A DNA stretch of 11,071 bases from Candidatus Anderseniibacteriota bacterium (lineage in GTDB: Bacteria > Patescibacteriota > Andersenbacteria > UBA10190), in contig QIFI01000127.1 of the NCBI GenBank assembly GCA_003229735.1, positions 1 through 11,071 on the forward strand, read 5' to 3'. Positions within the stretch are counted from its first letter, which is position 1; each line of letters begins with the position of its first letter. Below, one piece after another: positions 4,667 to 11,071 of the stretch. The position numbers and the translations under genes were made by a program. A model generated the notes under the pieces. It made no database searches and was not told the DNA's origin. It saw only the letters and a program-made list of their open reading frames with translations.

Positions 4667-6454
4667 TTACCTTTTTAGCAAACTAATATAGGCCGCCGGC
4701 GGAATATCAATTGATCCCCGGGCCGCCATCTTCTTTTTTCCTTTCTTCTGCTTTTCGAGTAGCTTCCGCTTGCGCGTGACATCTCCTCCATATAAATGCC
4801 CTGTCACGTCCTTTCTCATCGCCGGCAAAGTCTCCCGCGCCAATATAGTTCCACCCATCGCCGCCTGCAGAGGCACCGCGTACATTTGCCGGGGAATCAC
4901 CTGCTTCATCTTAGCCACCACTTGTCGTCCCGCTTTTACCGCTTTACTCCTCGGCACGATCAAAGACAGAGCTTCCATTAACTCATGATTAATTAATATC
5001 GACAGCTTCACCACCTCCGCCGCCCGCCAATCAATCAATTCATAGCTTAGCGATCCAAATCCCGCCGTAGCAGATTTTAATTGATCATATAAATCAACCA
5101 CCAGTTCTCTTAGCGGCAGTTCATATACCAGCCTGACTCGCCGATCCCCCAAATGTTCCTGCTTCGTCAAAATCCCTTCATGTTGCTTCATTAACTCAAA
5201 CACCGGCCCCAGATACTTATCCGGCACAATCACTTCGCTCTCCACATATTGCTCTTCTATTCTCTCCACCTGTGCCGGATCCGGCCACTCCGCCGGCGTA
5301 TAAACTTCTTTCACCTCGCCATTAGTACCTGAAATTCGATAATGAACGGTGGGGGTGGTAATCACCAGCTCCAGTTTATGCTCCCGTTTCAACCTCTCCT
5401 GCACAATATCCAAATGCAGCATCCCCAAAAACCCGCACCGAAACCCCTGCCCTAAGGCATTACTCTGTTCCTGCTGAACTTTCAAACTGGCATCATTCAA
5501 TTGAAGTTTAGCCAGCGCCTCTCGAAGTTTGCTAAACTCATCTCCCTGTGCCGGATATATTCCGGCAAACACTTTAGGCTGGGGCACTTTGAATCCGGGC
5601 AAAGCCAGGGCTTCTTTCTCATTAGACTTGACGATTGTATCCCCCACCCGGGCCTGGCGCACTTCCTTTAATCCCGTGGCTAAATATCCAATCTCACCCG
5701 CCTGCAAATTTTCTCTAGCCTCCCATCCGGGACTAAACGTCCCGGCTTCCACCACCCGATCGCTAACCCCCGTTCCCTTAAGCTTAATCCCGTCTCCGGC
5801 CTTCACTGCCCCCTCCACCACTCTCACATAAGCCACCACTCCTTTATAATCATCATACATAGAATCAAAAATCAGGCACCGGAGCGCCTTATCTGCTTCT
5901 ATAGCCGATGATTTAGCCGCCGGCACCAGCTTCACCACCTCATCCAGCAACTGCTCCACCCCTTCACCCGTCTTGGCCGATATTAATAAGATCTCATCTT
6001 CCTTAACCCCCAGCAATTGTTTTATTTCCTTGACCGTTTCCGGCACATCCGCCGCCGGTAGATCAATCTTGTTGATCACCGGAATAATTATCAAATCACT
6101 TTCCACCGCCTGATATAAAGTAGTCAGCGTCTGCGCCTGCACTCCCTGAGTCGCGTCCACCAATAAGATAGCTCCTTCCACCGCTTTAAGGCTCCGGCTT
6201 ACTTCATATTGAAAATCCACGTGCCCCGGCGTATCAATTAAATTCAAAATCTGTTCCTGCCACTCCATCCTGACCGGCTGAAGTTTTATGGTAATCCCCC
6301 GCTCCCGCTCCAACTCCATCGAATCCAACAACTGCTCCCGCATCTTCCTCTGCTCCACCGTATTAGTCACCTCCAGCATCCGATCCGCCAAAGTAGATTT
6401 CCCATGATCAATATGAGCAATAATGCAAAAATTATAGATTCCCTGTTTCACCAT
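4667..6454 (-). CDS. lepA: Elongation factor 4 (ribosomal back-translocase GTPase LepA)
   Basis: A translational GTPase that binds ribosomes and is linked to back-translocation and 30S biogenesis. The 595 residues match the usual length of about 600. The GTPase motifs are AHIDHGKST (G1, 13-21), ERGITIK (G2, 51-57), DTPGH (G3, 74-78, with the catalytic-type His78), NKID (G4, 128-131) and SAK (G5, 159-161). The C-terminal domain specific to LepA is intact, including PRQMYAVPLQAAMGG, TLPAMRKDV, LYGGDVTRKRKLLEKQKKGK and IDIPPAAYISLL. These set it apart from EF-G, TypA and RF3. The ATG at 6454 follows AGGGTGG and gives the usual short N-terminus before the P-loop. It is a housekeeping gene between envelope genes; only 119 bases separate it from murJ. 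Confidence 0.97.
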   Translation of the reverse strand: MVKQGIYNFCIIAHIDHGKSTLADRMLEVTNTVEQRKMREQLLDSMELERERGITIKLQPVRMEWQEQILNLIDTPGHVDFQYEVSRSLKAVEGAILLVDATQGVQAQTLTTLYQAVESDLIIIPVINKIDLPAADVPETVKEIKQLLGVKEDEILLISAKTGEGVEQLLDEVVKLVPAAKSSAIEADKALRCLIFDSMYDDYKGVVAYVRVVEGAVKAGDGIKLKGTGVSDRVVEAGTFSPGWEARENLQAGEIGYLATGLKEVRQARVGDTIVKSNEKEALALPGFKVPQPKVFAGIYPAQGDEFSKLREALAKLQLNDASLKVQQEQSNALGQGFRCGFLGMLHLDIVQERLKREHKLELVITTPTVHYRISGTNGEVKEVYTPAEWPDPAQVERIEEQYVESEVIVPDKYLGPVFELMKQHEGILTKQEHLGDRRVRLVYELPLRELVVDLYDQLKSATAGFGSLSYELIDWRAAEVVKLSILINHELMEALSLIVPRSKAVKAGRQVVAKMKQVIPRQMYAVPLQAAMGGTILARETLPAMRKDVTGHLYGGDVTRKRKLLEKQKKGKKKMAARGSIDIPPAAYISLLKR

Positions 6455-6497
6455 GCCACCACCCTACTTGTCCTGAACCCATTAATCAAGCCATAAG

Positions 6498-6526
6498 ATT
6501 ATCCCTCGCACAGTCATGTTTTTAAA
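6498..6526 (-). promoter_or_regulatory. Possible promoter of lepA
   Basis: On the minus strand TTTAAA (6526-6521, four of six matches to the -35 consensus) is 17 bases from GATAAT (6503-6498, five of six matches to the -10). It sits directly downstream of the murJ-lepA hairpin, which suits a terminator-then-promoter junction. A transcript would have a leader of about 35 bases that includes the AGGGTGG before the ATG. The weak -35 keeps confidence low. Confidence 0.35.
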
Positions 6527-6557
6527 TTGCGACGGCCGCAGCCTAGTCCCGTCGCAA
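6527..6557 (-). terminator. 9-bp stem-loop between murJ and lepA, possible terminator
   Basis: TTGCGACGG (6527-6535 on the plus strand) pairs perfectly with CCGTCGCAA (6549-6557) around a 13-base loop. Read on the minus strand, the stem follows the murJ stop by 16 bases and is followed by AAUUUAAAAAC, with only a short U tract, so termination would be weak. An alternative hairpin, CCCGT-CGCA-ACGGG (6548-6561), shares one arm and cannot form at the same time. Confidence 0.5.
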
Positions 6558-6573
6558 CGGGGAAAATTGAAAA

Positions 6574-8190
6574 TTAATCTGACATTCCCTCAAATCTCGG
6601 CGTCTCCGTCCCCGGCTCCAATACAGATTTCGGCCTACCCGGAATATACGTCTTCAAAGCCGACAATTCCTTACTCTTAAACAGCCACATCATTATCAGA
6701 TATGTTATCAATCCCGCCAGCCCGGTTATCGTAAGCTGGGTAAACACCCCCCAAAATCTCCGCATATCCACCATTTCCGCTACCGGCACTTTCAGCAATT
6801 GCAAAACCACCCCCGCCACAATCGAAGCTGACGCTATTTTTAGCATACTGCCCAGCACTTCCGCGTCATGAAATCCTCCCAATTGCCAATGCAGTACCCC
6901 CAATAAAAGCACCATCTGAAGTATCGCCGCTACCGAAAAAGCCAATGCTAATCCCTGCACGCCCATCTGCGGCGCCAGCCACCAGGCTAATCCCACATTA
7001 ACCGCCATGCCAATCACCGCGATAGTCACCGGTGTTCGAGTATCTTTTCGCACATAAAAAGCCCTGACCAAAAGCGGTATCACGGCTTGAGCAAACATGC
7101 TGATAATCAGCCACCCAAAAGTTTCGAACGTCAAAATCGTATCCTCCCAGTCAAACGCCCCATCCCCGAACAACACCCGAATAATTTGCGCTCTAAGCAG
7201 AAAGAAAAACAATGACACCGGAATTACAAAAAACATGATATAGCGAAAAGATTTTGTCAGTGTGGCTAAAAAATTCTTCTTCTGTTTTCTGGCTATCTGT
7301 TCCGCCAGGGTCGGAAAAGCCGCCTGCGCGAAAGCAATCCCAAAAATTCCAATCGGCAAATGCTGAACATTATTGGCCAGATGAAACACCGTAATACTTC
7401 CCGCCAATAAAGTTGAACCAATTATCGTCACTACTAAAAGATTCACCTGAACGGCCGCCAGCCCCACCACTCGGGGTATCATCATCTTCACTAGTTCCCG
7501 CATGTCTTTTCTGGCCCCCACCCAAACCGGCCGCCATCGCCACCCCACCGCCACCGCGCTGGGCAATTGGATTAATAAATGCAAACCTGCCCCCAGCACC
7601 ACCCCCCAGGCCAAACCAATCACTCCTATCCTGGGCACCAGATAAATTACCCCGATGATTATTCCCACGTTATACGCAATGGGCGCCAGAGCGTAAGCCA
7701 CGAACCTCTTATACGAATTCAGAATGCCGGATAGCACAAAACTTATCGCCAGCAGCAAAGGCTGTAAAGCCATCACTCTCGATAAGGCAATCGTCAACTC
7801 TAATTTTTCTCCGGTAAATCCCGGAACTATTAAAGATACCAGCGCCGGCGCCATCACCGCGTACCCGATAGATAATAGCCCCACCACCACCAATACCCAG
7901 TTGAGCAGGGACAAGGCGAAGTCAAAAGCCTCTTTCTCCCCCTTCTTCCCCGCTACCAGCTTCTCCGTAAACATCGGAATAAACGCCGCCGACAAAGCCC
8001 CCAACACAATCAAGTTAAATATCAAATCAGGCACCCGAAAAGCCGCCACGAAAGCGTCAAATACATCTCCCGCTCCAAACACGGTGGTAAACACCCGCTC
8101 TCTCACCAATCCTACTAACCGGCTCAATAATGATGCTACTCCTAAAATAGCCGCCGCCGCCACTAAACGACCATTCTTTATCTTAGTCAT
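6574..8190 (-). CDS. murJ: Lipid II flippase MurJ (MviN family)
   Basis: A polytopic inner-membrane protein of the MOP superfamily that flips lipid II across the membrane for peptidoglycan synthesis. The 538 residues form many hydrophobic segments, consistent with 14 helices, and the C-terminus is hydrophilic. Family features are SRLVGLVRERVF (23-34), FDAFVAAFRVPDLIF (44-58, with the conserved FRxP), ALSAAFIP (65-72), LPIGIFGIAFAQAAFPTLAE (278-297) and RAFYVRKDTRTPV (376-388). Arg24, Arg30 and Arg52 of the cavity-lining set are kept. The motif before the LPxGxFG segment reads LANNVQHLP, where E. coli MurJ has Asp-Arg and a Glu three residues on; the essential Arg270 position appears to be Asn. 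The start is the ATG at 8190, 46 bases after the DUF4012 gene. The Shine-Dalgarno is weak. Confidence 0.93.
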   Translation of the reverse strand: MTKIKNGRLVAAAAILGVASLLSRLVGLVRERVFTTVFGAGDVFDAFVAAFRVPDLIFNLIVLGALSAAFIPMFTEKLVAGKKGEKEAFDFALSLLNWVLVVVGLLSIGYAVMAPALVSLIVPGFTGEKLELTIALSRVMALQPLLLAISFVLSGILNSYKRFVAYALAPIAYNVGIIIGVIYLVPRIGVIGLAWGVVLGAGLHLLIQLPSAVAVGWRWRPVWVGARKDMRELVKMMIPRVVGLAAVQVNLLVVTIIGSTLLAGSITVFHLANNVQHLPIGIFGIAFAQAAFPTLAEQIARKQKKNFLATLTKSFRYIMFFVIPVSLFFFLLRAQIIRVLFGDGAFDWEDTILTFETFGWLIISMFAQAVIPLLVRAFYVRKDTRTPVTIAVIGMAVNVGLAWWLAPQMGVQGLALAFSVAAILQMVLLLGVLHWQLGGFHDAEVLGSMLKIASASIVAGVVLQLLKVPVAEMVDMRRFWGVFTQLTITGLAGLITYLIMMWLFKSKELSALKTYIPGRPKSVLEPGTETPRFEGMSD

Positions 8191-8219
8191 ACCTAATTAC
8201 CATCCATATATTTATTACG

Positions 8220-8248
8220 ATTATAAGACGAGCACCTTATTGTCTCAC
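8220..8248 (-). promoter_or_regulatory. Candidate promoter of murJ
   Basis: A perfect TATAAT (8225-8220) is 17 bases from GTGAGA (8248-8243, four of six matches). The -35 box overlaps the end of the upstream coding region. Transcription would start near 8213, about 22 bases before the murJ ATG. It may let murJ be expressed apart from the DUF4012 gene. Confidence 0.35.
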
Positions 8249-11035
8249 AAATACTGTGCCGATCAATAGATCTTGATTAAGCCTGCCTCGATAAACCACT
8301 TCATTCCCGGACAGTTGTGTTATCCCATTCTCCGGTACTGTATATTTGATTCGAACATTATCCGGCAATCTCACCGATACCCGAACGCTGGTCCGCGTAT
8401 CCCCCGGCTGCTTAAACATTAACACTTCCCACCGCTGGGCCGGATCCCACCAGTTGGGCATATCCACCTGCCCCGGTACTCGATAACGATACCATGCCAC
8501 ACTGGTTTCTCCCGGCCGCGTCACCAGCCAATTTCCAAAGAAAGTATACCCGGCTTCTTCTCCCACTATTGTCCCGCTCTCATCCTCAACTTGGCCTCTC
8601 TGCCACTCCGTCACCTCCGGATCCGCTTCCAATATCCCCAATGGCTCCCCAACGTCCGCAAATTGCCGAATCTGACTCCGGCTGGTAAACCCTTCCGCCG
8701 CTATTAACTCCGCCCCCTTAGGCACTAATACCCTTTGCCATATAATATTATCTTTGGCCGCCGGATTTTCATCTTCCGGATATTCATAATCACTGGCTTC
8801 CGTCGGCCCATTGTGCGTCCGCCTGATGGTTGTCACCACATCCAAATCTCCATTTTCCATCACCTGCACCTCGTGCTCAATTTCCTGCTCTACAAACTGA
8901 TCGCTTTTGTGTCCAGCCACATTGCTATTAATCACGGCCAGCATGCCCGGCTTGTCCCTGGGCACCGCCCCCGCCCAGCCCGCTTTCACCAGCTTCTCCT
9001 GCGCCTCCTCATGCTTCAAATAAAACATCAATTGCTTTTCTTTAACCATCTTCATAAAAATATTTAGCACCGCCAATCCCGTGTCATTAGGTTCAACCAA
9101 CAATTTATTCAATAGCACCGGCGTTAAATCTGCCATAAATTGCTTGGGCTTATTCTGCGACTGGTCGTAATTATAAGTCACTTGATCTTGCGTCACCTCC
9201 CAGAAATTATCAGCATCAACCACCACCTCATATTCCGGCACTTCAATCGGACCCGTCACCGCCAGTAATTCCTTAATCACCTCCGGCGTCAAGGCAATTA
9301 CCCCATCCACCGTCGGCCCTCCCTCTTTCTCCAGAAAATCAGCCGCCTTCTCCGCGCTAACCGGAAAATCTACAAACCAGTTGGAATCCCGCAAATACCA
9401 TCGATTGGTTATTACCGACAGCGGCTCCGGCGGTTGAATATAATCTTTCAACTGACCATCGCCATCATACACGCTCCGGATATCAATTTCCTCCACCGCC
9501 CCCCGATCAATATTAACCACCCCGATACTGCCGATAAATCCACCGGTCGGTCTGATCTCATAATTATTCTGAAACAGCACTAAATACTGCTGATCACGAT
9601 CCGCTCCCAGCACAGTCAGCAATAAATCACTCTGCTCATTAAATCCCACCAGCGCGCTCTTAATCTTCGGCACTGTGTTCTTTAACAATTCCACCTGGGT
9701 CACCACTTCTTCCGGTAATAGGGGACTGTCAACTTTGGCCAGATTTTTTTCTACCGCCGTCAGCGCCGCCGCCGCCAGCTCAAACTCCGATCGAGCCGCT
9801 CCTACATTATCTACTAATGTCCCCTTGGATCCTTCTCCATCTTCCTTCAATACTGATGAAGAAAATAACGGCTTAACTCCCCTCACTATATGCTGGCCCG
9901 CCACTGTCAGATCTTCCCCCACTTTAAGCAATGACTCGCCTGATTTCACCGTTCCTGTCACGTCCAAATACCTCAATAGCCACTGGGATGATGCCAGCGC
10001 CCGGTTCATCTCGCTCTGCGCGTCTTTCAATAAAGTCTCCGCGTCTTTAAAATACATTTCGCTCCCATCCAGATCCGTTTCCGCCATCGCCGCCCCGCCA
10101 GCCGCCAAATTCTGAAAAGCGCCTTCCGCCATATTTTGTACTTTCGCTAACACTTGCCATCCTCTGCCCACGCCCTGCAAATTTATTACCACAAAATTCA
10201 GCATCACAAACCCCGCCAGCATCACCGCCAAACTTAAAACCGGTCTGGGGCCCGACAGCTTCAACCCATTTTTAAAGCCCTCCGGTAAACTGGCCAAATG
10301 TTGACCGGCTCCCTTGATCTTTTTTACCCATTCTCTGGGATCCATCACGTTCAGCCCCCGCCACCTCGGCAATTTTATCACTTCTTGTTTCGAATGATCG
10401 ACAAACAAACTATCTTCTCCATTACTGCTCAATTTAGTATCTTCGTCCACCGCGAATTCATACGGCAAATCCCGCTCCACCCCCAATACCGCTCCTTGAA
10501 TGGCCTTTTTTCGCCTGGCCCCATCCGTCACGCCGCCCCTATAGCCGGGCGCCACGTCATCCATCCGACCGCTGGCCACCCGCTTCAGCCGCCCCTCTGG
10601 TTTATTAGCTCTATATCCTCTCCCTCCACTCTCCATCGTTAACTCTCCGGCCGCTCTGTTTTGACTGCCTCCTTGGGAAAAACTACCTCCGTAAGGAGGT
10701 GCCGTAAATTGCACATCCGCCCGGGAATTCATATACACGTCCGCCGTATGTCTTTCTTTATTCACCGACCGGATTGACTGACTGCCAAACTGCGGCGGCC
10801 GGCTGTTAGGCAAACTGCTCTTAAGCTCTCGTCTCACGAATCCCGACGATTGATTTTTTACCCTCCGCGCCCGGCCCTTATCCTGATTCCACGATTTACT
10901 AAGCCGGGCCGGCAACTTCCACTCCAGCTTCAAAACATTATTTGATTGACCCTTTTTTCTAACCGGCGGATGCCTGCCCCGCAAAGCCTTGGCGAAGTGG
11001 GGTCTGCCTCCGGTTGGCGGCACTACGTCCATCAT
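8237..11035 (-). CDS. Large single-pass membrane protein with DUF4012 domain
   Basis: Function unknown. Order along 932 residues: a basic, Arg/Gly/Ser-rich and probably disordered N-terminus (about 1-190), an acidic stretch (195-218), a basic segment up to 264, one transmembrane helix (265-287), an Ala/Leu/Glu-rich region likely helical or coiled-coil (about 295-475), the DUF4012 core (about 480-700, with LVLFQNNYEIRPTGGFIG, NWFVDFPVSAEK and VDGVIALTPEVI), and a beta-rich C-terminus (about 710-932) full of Trp and Tyr. The charge pattern suggests a cytoplasmic N-terminus and an extracytoplasmic DUF4012 part. DUF4012 proteins are frequent in Patescibacteria and Actinobacteria, and the murJ neighbour suggests a cell-envelope role. 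The start is uncertain: the ATG at 11035 has AAGGAG 20 bases away, too far, while the in-frame ATG at 10636 (residue 134, a 799-residue product) has GGAG eight bases upstream. Confidence 0.85.
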   Translation of the reverse strand: MMDVVPPTGGRPHFAKALRGRHPPVRKKGQSNNVLKLEWKLPARLSKSWNQDKGRARRVKNQSSGFVRRELKSSLPNSRPPQFGSQSIRSVNKERHTADVYMNSRADVQFTAPPYGGSFSQGGSQNRAAGELTMESGGRGYRANKPEGRLKRVASGRMDDVAPGYRGGVTDGARRKKAIQGAVLGVERDLPYEFAVDEDTKLSSNGEDSLFVDHSKQEVIKLPRWRGLNVMDPREWVKKIKGAGQHLASLPEGFKNGLKLSGPRPVLSLAVMLAGFVMLNFVVINLQGVGRGWQVLAKVQNMAEGAFQNLAAGGAAMAETDLDGSEMYFKDAETLLKDAQSEMNRALASSQWLLRYLDVTGTVKSGESLLKVGEDLTVAGQHIVRGVKPLFSSSVLKEDGEGSKGTLVDNVGAARSEFELAAAALTAVEKNLAKVDSPLLPEEVVTQVELLKNTVPKIKSALVGFNEQSDLLLTVLGADRDQQYLVLFQNNYEIRPTGGFIGSIGVVNIDRGAVEEIDIRSVYDGDGQLKDYIQPPEPLSVITNRWYLRDSNWFVDFPVSAEKAADFLEKEGGPTVDGVIALTPEVIKELLAVTGPIEVPEYEVVVDADNFWEVTQDQVTYNYDQSQNKPKQFMADLTPVLLNKLLVEPNDTGLAVLNIFMKMVKEKQLMFYLKHEEAQEKLVKAGWAGAVPRDKPGMLAVINSNVAGHKSDQFVEQEIEHEVQVMENGDLDVVTTIRRTHNGPTEASDYEYPEDENPAAKDNIIWQRVLVPKGAELIAAEGFTSRSQIRQFADVGEPLGILEADPEVTEWQRGQVEDESGTIVGEEAGYTFFGNWLVTRPGETSVAWYRYRVPGQVDMPNWWDPAQRWEVLMFKQPGDTRTSVRVSVRLPDNVRIKYTVPENGITQLSGNEVVYRGRLNQDLLIGTVFVRQ
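10678..10700 (-). other. Stem-loop with U-run and anti-Shine-Dalgarno sequence inside the DUF4012 gene
   Basis: On the minus strand ACCTCC (10700-10695) pairs with GGAGGT (10690-10685) around the loop TTAC. Two bases later comes TTTTT (10682-10678), giving a small terminator-like shape. With the preceding C (10701), the first arm and loop read CACCTCCTTA, the same as the 3' tail of many 16S rRNAs, and the second arm is a full Shine-Dalgarno. It lies at residues 112-117 of the longest frame, about 50 bases before the alternative start at 10636. Confidence 0.45.
10961..11015. repeat. GC-rich inverted repeat encoding the extreme N-terminus of the DUF4012 protein
   Basis: The arms AACCGG (10961-10966) and CCGGTT (11010-11015) enclose inner arms CCCC (10977-10980) and GGGG (10999-11002), forming an imperfect two-tier hairpin. 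It spans codons 7 to 25. Its centre (GCAAAGCCTTGGCGAAG) resembles, from memory, GC-rich palindromic repeats between genes of candidate-phylum genomes; this was not searched. If correct, the first 25-30 residues may be translated repeat rather than ancestral protein. Confidence 0.4.
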
Positions 11036-11071
11036 ATGTTAATTGTAAACCTAAACTCCTTACCGCGAAAC

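Noticed and set aside
4667..6454. EF-G, TypA or RF3 instead of LepA
   Set aside because: The LepA-specific C-terminal domain is present and EF-G domain IV is absent.
7724..8269. Plus-strand open frame of 181 codons antisense to murJ
   Set aside because: It is a shadow of murJ; the Lys/Ser/Ala-rich product has no recognisable motif.
10678..10700. Intrinsic terminator within the DUF4012 gene
   Set aside because: The stem is only 6 bp, the U-run is offset by two bases, and the site lies inside an open coding frame.

Overview
The window reads as a chromosomal segment of an uncultured bacterium, most likely of the Candidate Phyla Radiation (Patescibacteria, Parcubacteria-like). This is an inference. 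It rests on a very large single-pass membrane protein with a DUF4012 domain next to murJ, a divergent MurJ, several genes without a clear Shine-Dalgarno sequence, and short-word tandem repeats between genes. UGA is used as a normal stop (rfbD), which argues against the lineages that recode UGA as glycine. All ten genes lie on the minus strand, so transcription runs from high to low coordinates. The plus strand is visibly C-rich and G-poor.

Layout in transcription order. (1) Envelope block: a 932-residue DUF4012 membrane protein (11035-8237), then the lipid II flippase gene murJ (8190-6574). (2) A 119-base gap with a 9-bp hairpin and a possible promoter, then lepA (EF-4, 6454-4667) and a small two-helix membrane protein of unknown function (4647-4264). 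(3) Sugar block: rfbC (4249-3701), a transaldolase gene sharing one base with rfbC (3701-2832), rfbD (2764-1919), gmhA (1770-1213), hldA (1151-132) and the first 19 codons of gmhB (57-1, cut by the window edge).

The sugar block joins two pathways. RfbC and RfbD are the last two steps of dTDP-L-rhamnose synthesis; RmlA and RmlB are not in the window. GmhA, HldA and GmhB turn sedoheptulose 7-phosphate into D-glycero-beta-D-manno-heptose 1-phosphate, the precursor of ADP-heptose. The transaldolase can make sedoheptulose 7-phosphate, so the cluster may carry its own precursor supply for surface heptose. The nucleotidyltransferase that would finish ADP-heptose is not seen and may lie beyond base 1.

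No gene-free stretch exceeds 300 bases. The gaps of interest are 1152-1212 (a near-consensus sigma-70 promoter for hldA), 1771-1918 (tandem repeat and candidate gmhA promoters), 2765-2831 (a second short-word repeat beside a hairpin) and 6455-6573 (hairpin and possible promoter). No RNA genes, insertion sequences or CRISPR arrays were seen.
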